From Bradyrhizobium mercantei (GTDB taxonomy: Bacteria > Pseudomonadota > Alphaproteobacteria > Rhizobiales > Xanthobacteraceae): a stretch of DNA of 64,000 nucleotides. The stretch is taken from contig NZ_MKFI01000001.1 of assembly GCF_001982635.1 (NCBI RefSeq), forward strand, positions 364,774 to 428,773, in the 5' to 3' direction. The notes under the pieces are model-generated. The model was not told where the DNA came from. It did no database searches and worked only from the letters and a program-made list of their open reading frames with translations. Made by a program: the position numbers and the translations under genes. Of the stretch, positions 53,226 through 62,329 are shown piece by piece; the first letter of the stretch is position 1, and every line of letters starts with the position of its first letter.

Positions 53226-54038
53226 ATGACGGCCCCCCTTTCCGACAAGGTCTTCGCGGGATCGGTCCCGCAGCTCTACGACCGGCTCATGGTGCCGATG
53301 ATCTTTGCGCCCTATGCTCGTGACCTCGCGCAGCGCATCAAGAGCCACCAGCCGCGCGATCTATTGGAGATCGCGGCCGGCACCGGCGCCGTCACGACCG
53401 TGCTGGCTGCGGAATTGCCCGAGACGAATATCACCGCGACCGATCTCAACGAGCCGATGCTGGCGCAGGCGAAGACGCACCTCGCCGGCAAGGCAAACAT
53501 CCGATGGCAGCAGGCGGACGCGCTGTCACTGCCGTTTGCCGATGCGAGCTTCGATATCGTCGCCTGCCAATTCGGCGCGATGTTCTTCCCCGACCGCGTC
53601 AAGGGCTACGCCGAAGCGCGGCGGGTGATCAGGCCCGGCGGACGGTTTCTCTTCAACGTCTGGGACAAGATCGAGGAGAACGATTTCGCCGACGTGATGC
53701 AGCAGACCATGCACCAGGTGTTTCCGAACAACCCGCCGCAATTCATGGCGCGGACGCCGCACGGCTATCACGACCCGGCGCGCATTCGCGACGATTTGAC
53801 CGCGGCCGGCTTCCGCGACATCGCCATCGAGCTGGTCACCCATCGCAGCCCCGCCGCCTCGCCGCAGGATGTCGCCGTCGCCTACTGCCAGGGTACGCCG
53901 ATGCGCGGCGAGATCGAGGCGCAGGGGCAACCGAGTCTCGAGGCTGCAACAGAGCGCGTGGCAGAGGCGTTGGCGCGCCGCTTCGGCACCGGTCCGATCG
54001 ACGGGAAGATCCAGGCGCTGGTGATCTCGGCCGCTTAG
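53226..54038 (+). CDS. Class I SAM-dependent methyltransferase
   Basis: 270 residues from ATG 53226, preceded by AAGGAA. The SAM-binding motif I is LLEIAAGTGAVTTVLA, motif post-I ITATDLNEPMLAQA, and motif II QQADALSLPFADASFDIVACQFGAMFFPD, all of the UbiE/COQ5-like kind. Substrate unknown. The frame stays open far upstream to 52245, overlapping the GbsR gene, which is a shadow. Convergent with acyP; the stop codons overlap by 4 bases. Confidence 0.92.
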   Translation: MTAPLSDKVFAGSVPQLYDRLMVPMIFAPYARDLAQRIKSHQPRDLLEIAAGTGAVTTVLAAELPETNITATDLNEPMLAQAKTHLAGKANIRWQQADALSLPFADASFDIVACQFGAMFFPDRVKGYAEARRVIRPGGRFLFNVWDKIEENDFADVMQQTMHQVFPNNPPQFMARTPHGYHDPARIRDDLTAAGFRDIAIELVTHRSPAASPQDVAVAYCQGTPMRGEIEAQGQPSLEAATERVAEALARRFGTGPIDGKIQALVISAA

Positions 54039-54334
54039 ACCGTCGGCAGGAACGCGAACCGCTCGCCTGCCCCGCGCAGGTTCAAAAGGTCTGATGTGCC
54101 GGCACCTGCCTGCACCCTGTCGACGCGCGCCGAGATCGGGCCGCGGCCGCACGCCTTGATCATGTCGGCAACGATATCTTCGGGGCCGGCGAACACGGCC
54201 TCGACGCTGCCGTCGCGGCGGTTGCGGACCCAGCCTTCGAGGCCGCGCGCATTCGCGCTTTCGTGAACCCAGGCACGATAGCCGACGCCCTGGACGCGTC
54301 CTGTGATCGTGACGTGGCGGATCACGCCGCTCAT
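54035..54334 (-). CDS. acyP: Acylphosphatase
   Basis: 99 residues. Family motifs HVTITGRVQGVGYRAWVHESA (catalytic Arg in the GVGYR loop) and GLEGWVRNRRDGSVEAVFAG (catalytic Asn in VRN) are intact. Hydrolyses acyl phosphates such as acetyl or carbamoyl phosphate. Its start overlaps the end of the PEP-mutase-family gene by 4 bases, so the two are translated together. Confidence 0.95.
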   Translation of the reverse strand: MSGVIRHVTITGRVQGVGYRAWVHESANARGLEGWVRNRRDGSVEAVFAGPEDIVADMIKACGRGPISARVDRVQAGAGTSDLLNLRGAGERFAFLPTV

Positions 54335-55197
54335 TTCTTCAGACCGAGGAACTCGCCGCTGCGCGCCTTGGTCTCCGCCTCGCGCATGACGCGGCTGGTG
54401 AGTTCGGATGAAGCGACGCCCTTGAGGTTCTTCGGCGAGGTGCCTTCGCGCAGCGCCTTCAGCGTCTCATAGACCGCCTGCGTTGCCGCCGCGAACGGCG
54501 CGTGGCCCTGCAGCGCGATCCTGACGCGCTGGCTTGCCAGATAGTCCAGCGCCGTCATCTCCTCCGGCGCACCGCCGAGCACGATCGGCAGCCTCGTCGC
54601 GGCCGAGAGCGCCTCGAGCTCACCGCGCGACTTGATGCCGGTGAAGAACAACCCATCGACGCCAACCGCCTCATAGGCCCGCGCGCGTGCGATCGCATCG
54701 TCGAGATTGCTGATCGAGACGGCGCCGGTGCGGCCGAGGATGACGAGCGACGGATCGCTGCGCCCGTCGAGCGCGGCCTTCATCTTGCCGACGCCTTCCT
54801 CGAGCGAGATCAGTTGCGTCTTGGCCTGGCCGAACGGCTGCGGCAGCAGCGTGTCCTCGATGGTGAGACCAGCGGCGCCGGCGGCCTCCACCTCCTGTAC
54901 CGTACGGCGGACATTCAGTGCATTGCCGTAGCCATGGTCGGCATCGACCAGCACCGGCAGCGTCGACGCGCGCGACATCCGGCGCACCTGCTCGGCGAAC
55001 TCGGTCAGCGTGATCAGTGCGATGTCCGGGTCGCCAAGCACGGCGAGCGAGGCCACCGAGCCGCCGAACATGCCGAGCTCGAAACCGAGATCCTCCGCGA
55101 TCCGGATCGAGGTCGCATCATAGACCGAGCCCGGGCGAATGCAGGTTGATCCGCTGAGGATCGATCGCAGTGCTTCGCGGCGTTTGCGGAAGGCCAT
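54331..55197 (-). CDS. Isocitrate lyase / PEP mutase family protein (probable oxaloacetate decarboxylase)
   Basis: 288 residues, TIM barrel of the ICL/PEPM superfamily. Features are CIRPGSVYDATSIRIAEDLGFELGMFGGSVASL, the metal-site DADHGYGNALNV, and GLTIEDTLLPQ (conserved Glu-Asp). The lack of the KKCGH-like isocitrate-lyase Cys box points to the oxaloacetate-decarboxylase (PA4872-like) branch. Located between pccA and acyP on one strand; overlaps acyP by four bases. Confidence 0.88.
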   Translation of the reverse strand: MAFRKRREALRSILSGSTCIRPGSVYDATSIRIAEDLGFELGMFGGSVASLAVLGDPDIALITLTEFAEQVRRMSRASTLPVLVDADHGYGNALNVRRTVQEVEAAGAAGLTIEDTLLPQPFGQAKTQLISLEEGVGKMKAALDGRSDPSLVILGRTGAVSISNLDDAIARARAYEAVGVDGLFFTGIKSRGELEALSAATRLPIVLGGAPEEMTALDYLASQRVRIALQGHAPFAAATQAVYETLKALREGTSPKNLKGVASSELTSRVMREAETKARSGEFLGLKK

Positions 55198-55275
55198 GTC
55201 TCGGACTCCTTGTCTGTCCTTGCGAAGGCGCCGGCGACGACCGATCGCCGCTACCTTCGCGAAGGCGGAGCTCTT

Positions 55276-57291
55276 TTATGCGAACTCCAGGATCAGCGCA
55301 TCGACCGCGAGCGTGGCGCCAGCGGCGGCGTGGATCTTCTTGACCGTGCCGTCGCGCTCGGCGCGCAGCACGTTCTGCATCTTCATGGCTTCCACCACCG
55401 CAAGCGTCTCACCGGCCTTGACCTCCTGGCCCTCGGTCACCGCGATCGACACCACGAGACCGGGCATCGGGCACAGCAACTTCTTGCCAGTGTCGGCGGC
55501 CGAGACCACGGGCATCAGCCGCGCCGAGGTCGCCTCGGTCTCGGTGAAGACATAGACCGGCACCTCGAAGCCCTGATGCGCGAGGCGGAAGCCGTTGTTG
55601 ATCGCCCGCACCTGCACGGCGACGAAATTGCCGTCGATGGTGCCCTGCCAGACCGGCTCGCCCGGCACCCAGCTCGACACCAGGTTGTGCGGATTGCCCG
55701 GCAATCCGTCGGCGCCGATGAAGCGCACCGCGATGGCGTCGGCCTCACGCGCGACGTCGAGCGCGATCTCGGCACGATCGAGCCACACCGCGCGGCGGCG
55801 CTCGCGCAGCACGACGCGGCCGCCCATCTGGCCGGAAATCTGCCGCTTGCGTTCGCCCAGCACGTGATCGATCGCGGCGCCGACTGCGGCCAGCCGCCGC
55901 GCGATCTCGCCCTCGGGCGCGCGCGCCGAGAACCCCTTGGGGAATTCCTCCGCGATGAAGCCGGTCGAGAGCCGGCCCTCGCGCCAGCGCGGATGGTTCA
56001 TCAAGGCGGACAGGAACGGAATGTTGTGCCTGATGCCGTCGACATAGAAGGCGTCGAGCGCGGTCGCCTGCGCCTCGATCGCGGCGGCGCGCGACGGCGC
56101 GTGGGTGACGAGCTTGGCGATCATCGGATCGTAATGGATCGAGATCTCGCCGCCTTCCTGCACGCCGGTGTCGTTACGGATCGTGATGCCGTCATGGCTG
56201 GCCTCGGCCGGCGGACGGTACTTCACCAGGCGGCCGATCGACGGCAGGAAGTTGCGGAACGGATCCTCGGCATAGACGCGGGATTCAACCGCCCAGCCGG
56301 TCAGCGTGACGTCCTTCTGCGCGAGGCTGAGCTTCTCGCCGGCCGCGACGCGAATCATCTGCTCGACGAGGTCGATGCCGGTGATCAGTTCGGTGACGGG
56401 ATGCTCGACCTGCAGGCGGGTGTTCATCTCCAGGAAGTAGAAGCTCTTGTCCTGGCCGGCGACGAATTCCACGGTGCCGGCCGAATCGTAGTTCACGGCC
56501 TTTGCCAGCGCGACCGCCTGCTCGCCCATCTTGCGGCGGGTGGTCTCGTCGAGCAGCGGCGACGGCGCCTCCTCGATGACCTTCTGGTTGCGGCGCTGGA
56601 TCGAGCACTCGCGCTCGCCGAGATAGATCACGTTGCCATGCTTGTCGCCGAGCACCTGGATCTCGATGTGCCGGGGATCGACGATGAACTTCTCGACGAA
56701 GACGCGGTCGTCGCCGAACGACGATTTCGCCTCGGCCTTGGCGAGGTTGAAGCCTTCGGCGACCTCCGCCTTCGAATGCGCGATGCGCATGCCCTTGCCG
56801 CCGCCACCGGCGGAGGCCTTGATCATCACGGGATAGCCGATCTCGTCGGCGATCTGGACCGCGTGCTTGTCGTCCTCGATAACGCCGAGATGGCCCGGCA
56901 CGGTCGAGACCTTGGCCTTCGCAGCCGCCTTCTTGGATTCGATCTTGTCGCCCATCGCGGCGATGGCGCCGGGGTTCGGGCCGATGAAGACGATGCCGGC
57001 GGCTTCGAGCGCGCGCGGAAACGCCTCGCGCTCGGACAGGAAGCCGTAACCGGGATGCACCGCCTGCGCGCCGGTCTTGCGGCAGGCCTCGACGATCTTG
57101 TCGATCAGAAGATAGCTCTCGGCCGCGGCAGGCGGGCCGATCAACACGGCCTCGTCGGCCATCTCGACATGCAGCGCGTCGCGGTCGGCCTCGGAATAGA
57201 CGGCGACCGTCTCAATCCCCATACGGCGCGCAGTCTTGATGACCCGGCAGGCGATCTCGCCGCGGTTGGCGATCAGAATTCGTTTGAACAT
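55276..57291 (-). CDS. pccA: Propionyl-CoA carboxylase alpha (biotin carboxylase and carrier) subunit
   Basis: 671 residues from ATG 57291. Biotin carboxylase domain (1-450): MFKRILIANRGEIACRVIK, ATP-grasp KASAGGGGKGMRIA, the carboxylation-site ECSIQRRNQKVIEEAPS and EMNTRLQVEHPVTE. A BT linker domain follows, and the C-terminal biotinyl carrier domain has the biotin Lys in VEAMKMQN. The length and linker fit PccA better than AccC (450 residues) or MccA. Carboxylates propionyl-CoA together with PccB, which is not in the window. Confidence 0.93.
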   Translation of the reverse strand: MFKRILIANRGEIACRVIKTARRMGIETVAVYSEADRDALHVEMADEAVLIGPPAAAESYLLIDKIVEACRKTGAQAVHPGYGFLSEREAFPRALEAAGIVFIGPNPGAIAAMGDKIESKKAAAKAKVSTVPGHLGVIEDDKHAVQIADEIGYPVMIKASAGGGGKGMRIAHSKAEVAEGFNLAKAEAKSSFGDDRVFVEKFIVDPRHIEIQVLGDKHGNVIYLGERECSIQRRNQKVIEEAPSPLLDETTRRKMGEQAVALAKAVNYDSAGTVEFVAGQDKSFYFLEMNTRLQVEHPVTELITGIDLVEQMIRVAAGEKLSLAQKDVTLTGWAVESRVYAEDPFRNFLPSIGRLVKYRPPAEASHDGITIRNDTGVQEGGEISIHYDPMIAKLVTHAPSRAAAIEAQATALDAFYVDGIRHNIPFLSALMNHPRWREGRLSTGFIAEEFPKGFSARAPEGEIARRLAAVGAAIDHVLGERKRQISGQMGGRVVLRERRRAVWLDRAEIALDVAREADAIAVRFIGADGLPGNPHNLVSSWVPGEPVWQGTIDGNFVAVQVRAINNGFRLAHQGFEVPVYVFTETEATSARLMPVVSAADTGKKLLCPMPGLVVSIAVTEGQEVKAGETLAVVEAMKMQNVLRAERDGTVKKIHAAAGATLAVDALILEFA

Positions 57292-57483
57292 GCTCTTCTT
57301 GCTTGGGCTTTTTAGGACTTGGCTTTTTAAGGCTTGGGCTTTGGCAGGATTCCTCCCCGCGCAATCCGGCACGGGCCACTCCGTTGGTACAGCAAATTGC
57401 CCCGGAGGCAACGGTCTAATGCAGCGCCTGCCCGGCCCTTGACCAGCCCGACGCCAGTCGTCGGCGGTAGCCTGAGGTGTATT

Positions 57484-57720
57484 TCAGCCCGAATAGGTCT
57501 TGAAGCGGCCGCGGGAATGGGCCTTCGCGACGGCTTTCATCAGCTCGCTGACCTCGTTCTCCAGGAATTCATTGGCCACGATCAGTGCCCGAATGGTCGC
57601 GCGCAGATTCCCGCCGCAGGCGGAAATGGCCTGATCGACAGCCGCTTCCAGCCCGTCATCGTCGTCAGATTCGGGCCGTGCAGACATCATGGTGTATCCG
57701 GGATTCAGGTGGAGCATCAT
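57484..57720 (-). CDS. Small conserved hypothetical protein
   Basis: 78 residues, acidic at the start (RPESDDDDGLEA) then helical: VDQAISACGGNLRATIRALIVANEFLENEVSELMKAVAKAHSRGRFKTY. I believe that homologues occur in Bradyrhizobium and Rhodopseudomonas without known function. The helical core resembles small DNA-binding or stress-linked proteins but no motif proves it. Start could also be at the internal Met of YTMMSARPE. Confidence 0.7.
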   Translation of the reverse strand: MMLHLNPGYTMMSARPESDDDDGLEAAVDQAISACGGNLRATIRALIVANEFLENEVSELMKAVAKAHSRGRFKTYSG

Positions 57721-57743
57721 GTTCCTATTTTGTTCTCATCAAG

Positions 57744-57872
57744 TCAATCGGATCTTTGAGCGAACACCGTTTCCGGAGCCGGCTTCTTCTTCCACCGCCA
57801 ACGCGCGAGGCATTGCAGGGTCCGGATGTCGGTGACGACGTCGACGAGAATGTTGATGATGAACTCGGCCAT
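57744..57872 (-). CDS. Very small hypothetical protein
   Basis: 42 residues: MAEFIINILVDVVTDIRTLQ followed by CLARWRWKKKPAPETVFAQRSD. A hydrophobic N-terminal helix and a basic tail could make a membrane-associated peptide. A good GGAAGGG site precedes the ATG at a suitable distance, which is the main support. Only 23 bases separate it from the next small gene. Confidence 0.4.
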   Translation of the reverse strand: MAEFIINILVDVVTDIRTLQCLARWRWKKKPAPETVFAQRSD

Positions 57873-58031
57873 GCCGGCATCCCTTCCCATGAACATGTCC
57901 GGCCGTTCTACGTCGCGGAATGCCGAGCGGGATGTGACGGCGCGCACGCGGCGCGTGCGAACTGTCCTTGGTTGGATGGTACCTGCCTGTGCTAGAAGTC
58001 CGGCTGCCCGCCAAAGATCTGAAGTGAGAAA

Positions 58032-58811
58032 ATGCGGTTTCGAAATCCGGTCGTCACGACGCTCCTCCTGACCTGCCTGTCTGCGATCCCCGGCTCCTCT
58101 GCGACCGCTGCCCCCGCGGTGTCGGCCATCATCAAGGACGCCGGCACCGTTCAGCTCGGCAACACCACCTATCGGCTCGACGGCATCGACGCGCCGGCGG
58201 TCGACCAGCTCTGCATCGACGAGCACGCCGATGTCTGGACCTGCGGGATCGAAGCGCGCGATCAACTGACCAAGCTGATCGGCGGCAAGCCCATCCACTG
58301 CGACGATATCGGCGTCGATCCGACCTTCAAGAAGCGCCGCCTCGGCGTCTGCAAGATCGAGGGTGATCCAACCAGCCTCAGCCAGGTGCTGGTCCAGAAA
58401 GGCTACGCCCTTAACGTCGACGGGTCGGCCACTGGCCGATTCAAGCCGGATCAAGCCACCGCCAAGGACAATCGCGCCGGGCTCTGGAAGGGCTGCTTCG
58501 TGGCGCCGCGCGATTTCCGCACCGCCAAGAAGGATGGCGCCCTGCTCGGCAACGCCTGCCCGGCCGATCGCGACACGCAAATCCGCGACGCGCTCTTCCC
58601 CGCAGACCTGCCGATGCCGGCGAGTTGCAACATCAAGGGCAAATACGCCGTGCGTGCACGCGTCACCGGCAATATCGGCATCTATCATTTGCAGGCATGC
58701 CGCAGCTACCCGGGCCTCGGCAATCCGGATCGCTGGTTCTGCTCCGAGGAGGATGCGCAGGCTGCCGGGTTCCGCCGCGCCTACAATTGCCGTCCGCCCA
58801 AGGCGAAGTGA
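58032..58811 (+). CDS. Exported staphylococcal-nuclease-like (thermonuclease) domain protein
   Basis: 259 residues with a signal peptide ([19 protein letters not shown]). The SNase-like barrel is seen in [45 protein letters not shown] and [20 protein letters not shown], followed by GLWKGCF. The catalytic Arg/Glu set of true nucleases is not clearly conserved. Eleven or so cysteines suggest disulfides. The extra C-terminal region ([42 protein letters not shown]) is known from periplasmic proteins of alphaproteobacteria. Confidence 0.8.
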   Translation: MRFRNPVVTTLLLTCLSAIPGSSATAAPAVSAIIKDAGTVQLGNTTYRLDGIDAPAVDQLCIDEHADVWTCGIEARDQLTKLIGGKPIHCDDIGVDPTFKKRRLGVCKIEGDPTSLSQVLVQKGYALNVDGSATGRFKPDQATAKDNRAGLWKGCFVAPRDFRTAKKDGALLGNACPADRDTQIRDALFPADLPMPASCNIKGKYAVRARVTGNIGIYHLQACRSYPGLGNPDRWFCSEEDAQAAGFRRAYNCRPPKAK

Positions 58812-58913
58812 AGGGGAAGTGACGAGCGAGTGAACGGCAAGTGATCGCGATAAATCAAGCTGGCAAAGCCGCCTCGTCCTGTGTGACACTGCACCGAGAG
58901 GTTGCCGGCGCGT

Positions 58914-61382
58914 ATGACCCCACCCGATCCCTCTGATGTGCTCCCCGAAGCTGCGGCGGCCGAACGGCTGCGGCAGCACCTTGAGGAGATCGCGCGCGAA
59001 CGCGATCGCGCCCATCGCGAGCTGCAGGAGCGCGAGGCCGAGCTGGCGCGGATCCAGCGCATCGCGCGGGTCGGCGGGCTCGAGATCGATTTCCGCGACG
59101 GCGTGCGCAACCGCCGCTCTCCCGAATATCTCTTGGTGCACGGTCTGCCGCCCGAGGAGGTCAACGAGACCTACGAGAACTGGGTCGCGCGCATCCACCC
59201 CGACGATCGCGAGCGCACCATCAAGCACCTGTTCGGCGTGCTCAAGGCCGGCGGCGAGGATTACACCACGGAATACCGTATCGTCCGCCCGAACGACGGC
59301 GAGAGCCGCTGGATCCGCGTCGTCGCCAAGATCGAGCGCGACCGCAACGGACGCGCGCTGCGGTTGGTCGGCGCCGATCTCGACGTCACCGACCAGATGC
59401 TGGCGCAGGAGACCCTGCGCGAGAGCGAGGAACGCTTCCGCCTGATCGCCGACAGCGCGCCGGTCCCGATCTGGGTCACCAAGCTCGACCGCACCCGCTC
59501 CTTCGCCAACCAGGCCTATCTCGACTTCCTCGGACTGCCGTTCGAGGAAGCGATCGTGTTCGACTGGCGCAAGGCGCTGCATCCGGACGACCTGCCGCAG
59601 ATCCTTCAGGAGCAGATCACCGGCGAGCTCTCGCTCAAGCCGTTCGTGCTCGAAGCCCGCTATCGCAACGCCAAGGGCGATTGGCGCTGGCTGCGCTCGG
59701 AATCGCAGCCGCGCTGGGACCCGAACGGCAAGCATATCGGCTTCATCGGCGTCGCCCACGACATCACCGCCGCCAAGGAAGCCGAGATCGAGCTGCGCAA
59801 GCTCAACGAGTCGCTGGAGCGGCGCATCCTGGAGCGCACCGCGCAGCTCGAATCCCGCGAAGCCCAGACCCGCGCGATCCTGGAAACCAGCCATCAATAT
59901 CAGATGCTGCTCAACCGCGATGGCGGCCTGCTCTACACCAACCAGACCGCATTGGCCGGCATTCGAGCTGACGCCGCCGACGTCGTCGGCAAGCCGTTCT
60001 GGGACACGCCGTGGTTCACTGCTTCCGCCGGAATGCCGCGCGTGATCCAGAATGCATTTGCGAGCGCGATGCGCGGCGACGAAGTCAAGATCGAGCTGCA
60101 ATTGCAACTGCCGATCGGCGAGCGCTATTTCGATTTCGCGATGCGGCCGCTGCAGGACCAGCATGGCACGATCGTCGGCGCGGTGCCGGAGGCCGTCGAC
60201 ATCACCGAACGGCGCCGCGGCGAGGAAGCCCTGCGGCAATCGCAGAAGATGGAAGCAGTCGGCCAGCTCACCGGCGGCGTCGCGCACGACTTCAACAATC
60301 TGCTCACCATCATCCGCTCCGCGACCGACTTCCTGCGCCGCCGCGAGCTGCCGGACGAACGGCGCCGCCGCTACATCGATGCGATCTCCGAGACCGTGGA
60401 GCGCGCCTCCAAACTCACCGCGCAGCTGTTGGCGTTTGCGCGCCGGCAGCCGCTCAATCCCGAAGTGTTCAATGTCGGGACCCAGGTCGATAGCGTGACG
60501 CAGCTGATCCGGCCGCTGGTCGGCGCACGGATCCACATCGAGGTCAGGATCGAGGATCCCGACTGCTTTGCGATCGCCGATATCGGCCAGTTCGAGACCG
60601 CGATGATCAATCTTGCGGTCAACGGCCGCGACGCCATGAACGGCGAAGGCCAGCTGACGATCGGCGTCAGGAAGGTCAAGCACATCCCTGCCCTGCGCGC
60701 CCAGGCCTCGCGCAGCGGCGATTTCGTGACGGTCTCGATCCAGGATACCGGCACCGGCATCTCACCGGAAAATCTCGACGCGATCTTCGAACCGTTCTTC
60801 ACGACCAAGGAGGTCGGCAAGGGAACCGGTCTCGGATTGAGTCAGGCCTTCGGCTTCGTCAAGCAATCCGATGGCGACATCGAGGTCACCAGCACGCCGG
60901 GACACGGCGCGACCTTCACGATCTATCTGCCGCAGGCAATGCGTCCCGTGGACACCAAGGTCGCCGCCAGCGCCGGCACCGAGCAGGCCTCGATCGGCCG
61001 CGGCTATCGCGTCCTCGTGGTGGAGGACAATGACGATGTCGGCCAGTTCTCCACCGAACTGCTGGAGGATCTCGGCTATTCGGTCAAGCGCGCGGCGAAT
61101 GCCAACGCAGCGCTCTCGATCCTCTCCGAGAACGAGTTCGCCGCCGACCTCGTGTTCTCCGACGTGATCATGCCCGGCATGAACGGGGTCGAGCTCGCCG
61201 GTGTGATCCGCGATCGCTTTCCCGGCCTGCCGGTGGTGCTGACCAGCGGCTACAGCAACGTGCTCGCCGAGAACGCGCACAGCGGTTTCGAGCTGATCCA
61301 GAAGCCCTATTCGGTCGAGGCGCTGTCGCGCACGCTCCGCAAGGCGATCGTCGAGCAGCGAGCGACCGCTTCGAAGCCCTGA
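58914..61382 (+). CDS. PAS-domain hybrid sensor histidine kinase
   Basis: 822 residues without membrane helices. An N-terminal coiled coil is followed by three PAS/PAC repeats (about 40-165, 170-300 and 325-430). The HisKA domain has phospho-accepting His458 ([16 protein letters not shown]); the ATPase has [16 protein letters not shown] and GTGLGLS. A receiver domain ends the protein, with phospho-Asp750 ([12 protein letters not shown]). This is the HWE/NtrB-like class 4 arrangement, common in rhizobia for cytoplasmic redox or light sensing; no haem or flavin Cys can be shown. Start at ATG 58914; a TTG four codons upstream is possible. Downstream regulator not identified. Confidence 0.93.
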   Translation: MTPPDPSDVLPEAAAAERLRQHLEEIARERDRAHRELQEREAELARIQRIARVGGLEIDFRDGVRNRRSPEYLLVHGLPPEEVNETYENWVARIHPDDRERTIKHLFGVLKAGGEDYTTEYRIVRPNDGESRWIRVVAKIERDRNGRALRLVGADLDVTDQMLAQETLRESEERFRLIADSAPVPIWVTKLDRTRSFANQAYLDFLGLPFEEAIVFDWRKALHPDDLPQILQEQITGELSLKPFVLEARYRNAKGDWRWLRSESQPRWDPNGKHIGFIGVAHDITAAKEAEIELRKLNESLERRILERTAQLESREAQTRAILETSHQYQMLLNRDGGLLYTNQTALAGIRADAADVVGKPFWDTPWFTASAGMPRVIQNAFASAMRGDEVKIELQLQLPIGERYFDFAMRPLQDQHGTIVGAVPEAVDITERRRGEEALRQSQKMEAVGQLTGGVAHDFNNLLTIIRSATDFLRRRELPDERRRRYIDAISETVERASKLTAQLLAFARRQPLNPEVFNVGTQVDSVTQLIRPLVGARIHIEVRIEDPDCFAIADIGQFETAMINLAVNGRDAMNGEGQLTIGVRKVKHIPALRAQASRSGDFVTVSIQDTGTGISPENLDAIFEPFFTTKEVGKGTGLGLSQAFGFVKQSDGDIEVTSTPGHGATFTIYLPQAMRPVDTKVAASAGTEQASIGRGYRVLVVEDNDDVGQFSTELLEDLGYSVKRAANANAALSILSENEFAADLVFSDVIMPGMNGVELAGVIRDRFPGLPVVLTSGYSNVLAENAHSGFELIQKPYSVEALSRTLRKAIVEQRATASKP

Positions 61383-61402
61383 CCGCACCCGTCGGCCGCG
61401 CC

Positions 61403-61699
61403 CTACTCGATCACCACATGCGCGACGCCGAGCTGAAGGATGCCGAGCGCGCGGGCTGCCGCGGTCGAGACATCGATGATCCGTCCGCGAATGAACGGGC
61501 CGCGGTCGTTGACCCGGCAGCGGATCGATTTACCGTGATAGGACACGGTGATCATGCTGCCGAATGCCCTCTTGCGGTGCGCGCAGGTCATCTCGCCACT
61601 CCTGCCGATGCCACGATAATAGGACGCAAGGCCACTCTCAGCGTTCGCCATGGACGAGGCAAACAGCAGCATGGCCGCGGACGCAACTGCGGTTTTCAT
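61403..61699 (-). CDS. RlpA-like double-psi beta-barrel protein
   Basis: 98 residues with signal peptide (AVASAAMLLFASSMANA). The mature part is the RlpA core: GLASYYRG, GEMTCAHRKRAFGSMITVSYHGKSIRCRVNDRGPFIRGRIIDVSTAAARAL. The conserved Asp in VNDRGPF and the His are those needed in lytic transglycosylases acting on denuded glycan. It lacks a SPOR domain and lipobox, so it is a minimal secreted form. Convergent with the histidine kinase gene (20-base gap). Confidence 0.9.
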   Translation of the reverse strand: MKTAVASAAMLLFASSMANAESGLASYYRGIGRSGEMTCAHRKRAFGSMITVSYHGKSIRCRVNDRGPFIRGRIIDVSTAAARALGILQLGVAHVVIE

Positions 61700-61802
61700 T
61701 GATCGCCTTGCCGGTCGAGCCCCGCAAGGGAACGCGGTTCCGCGGTTTCGGTTCCAAGTCCGATCGACTTTTTGGAACCTTTCGGCAGGGCGCGTCCGGC
61801 GA

Positions 61803-62249
61803 TCAGCCCGCGGCCGGATCGATCAGGGCGATGCCGAGCTCGGGCCGCTTCCGGCGCCTCAGGCTGGCCGGCGCTTCCGTGACCACGGCCTCCAGCGTCG
61901 GGCGTACGGTGCCGGCGAGCAGATGGCCGCCGCGCGTCGAACCGTCGGACAGTCCGAGCACGATATGCATATGCAGGCTGGGCTTGCCGTCGTCACCGGT
62001 CGCGATATCGCCGACCGCGCACAGCACCTCGCACTGCTCGTTGATCTCGATCTTCAGGTAGCTCTTCGATTCGAAATCGAACCGGCCGACCGTCGCCCGC
62101 TCGAATGCGCCGATCGCGGTGAGCGATGCCGCCGTCAGCCTCGCATCATTGGCGAACTTCGTCAGCGTACCGAATGCCTCCTCGCCGCTATCGAGCACGA
62201 CGACGTGGACTTGTGCGCTGGGAGCGTCGGATACGAGCTTGCTTTTCAT
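61803..62249 (-). CDS. PPC (DUF296) domain protein
   Basis: 148 residues from ATG 62249 preceded by GAGGCG. Matches the PPC/DUF296 fold: HVVVLDSGEEAFGTLTKFANDARLTAASLTAIGAFERATVGRFD and the metal-binding HMHIVLGLSDGSTRGGHLLAG. In plants this fold is joined to AT-hooks; bacterial forms are stand-alone trimers with unknown function. The C-terminal residues (RRRKRPELG) are basic. Confidence 0.92.
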   Translation of the reverse strand: MKSKLVSDAPSAQVHVVVLDSGEEAFGTLTKFANDARLTAASLTAIGAFERATVGRFDFESKSYLKIEINEQCEVLCAVGDIATGDDGKPSLHMHIVLGLSDGSTRGGHLLAGTVRPTLEAVVTEAPASLRRRKRPELGIALIDPAAG

Positions 62250-62329
62250 CGAGTCGCCTCGCCTTTCGAGAGCTTTCGCTCTCAATCGGAGACGGGGCGG
62301 ATTGTTCCTGCGAACGGATTCGCCGCGGC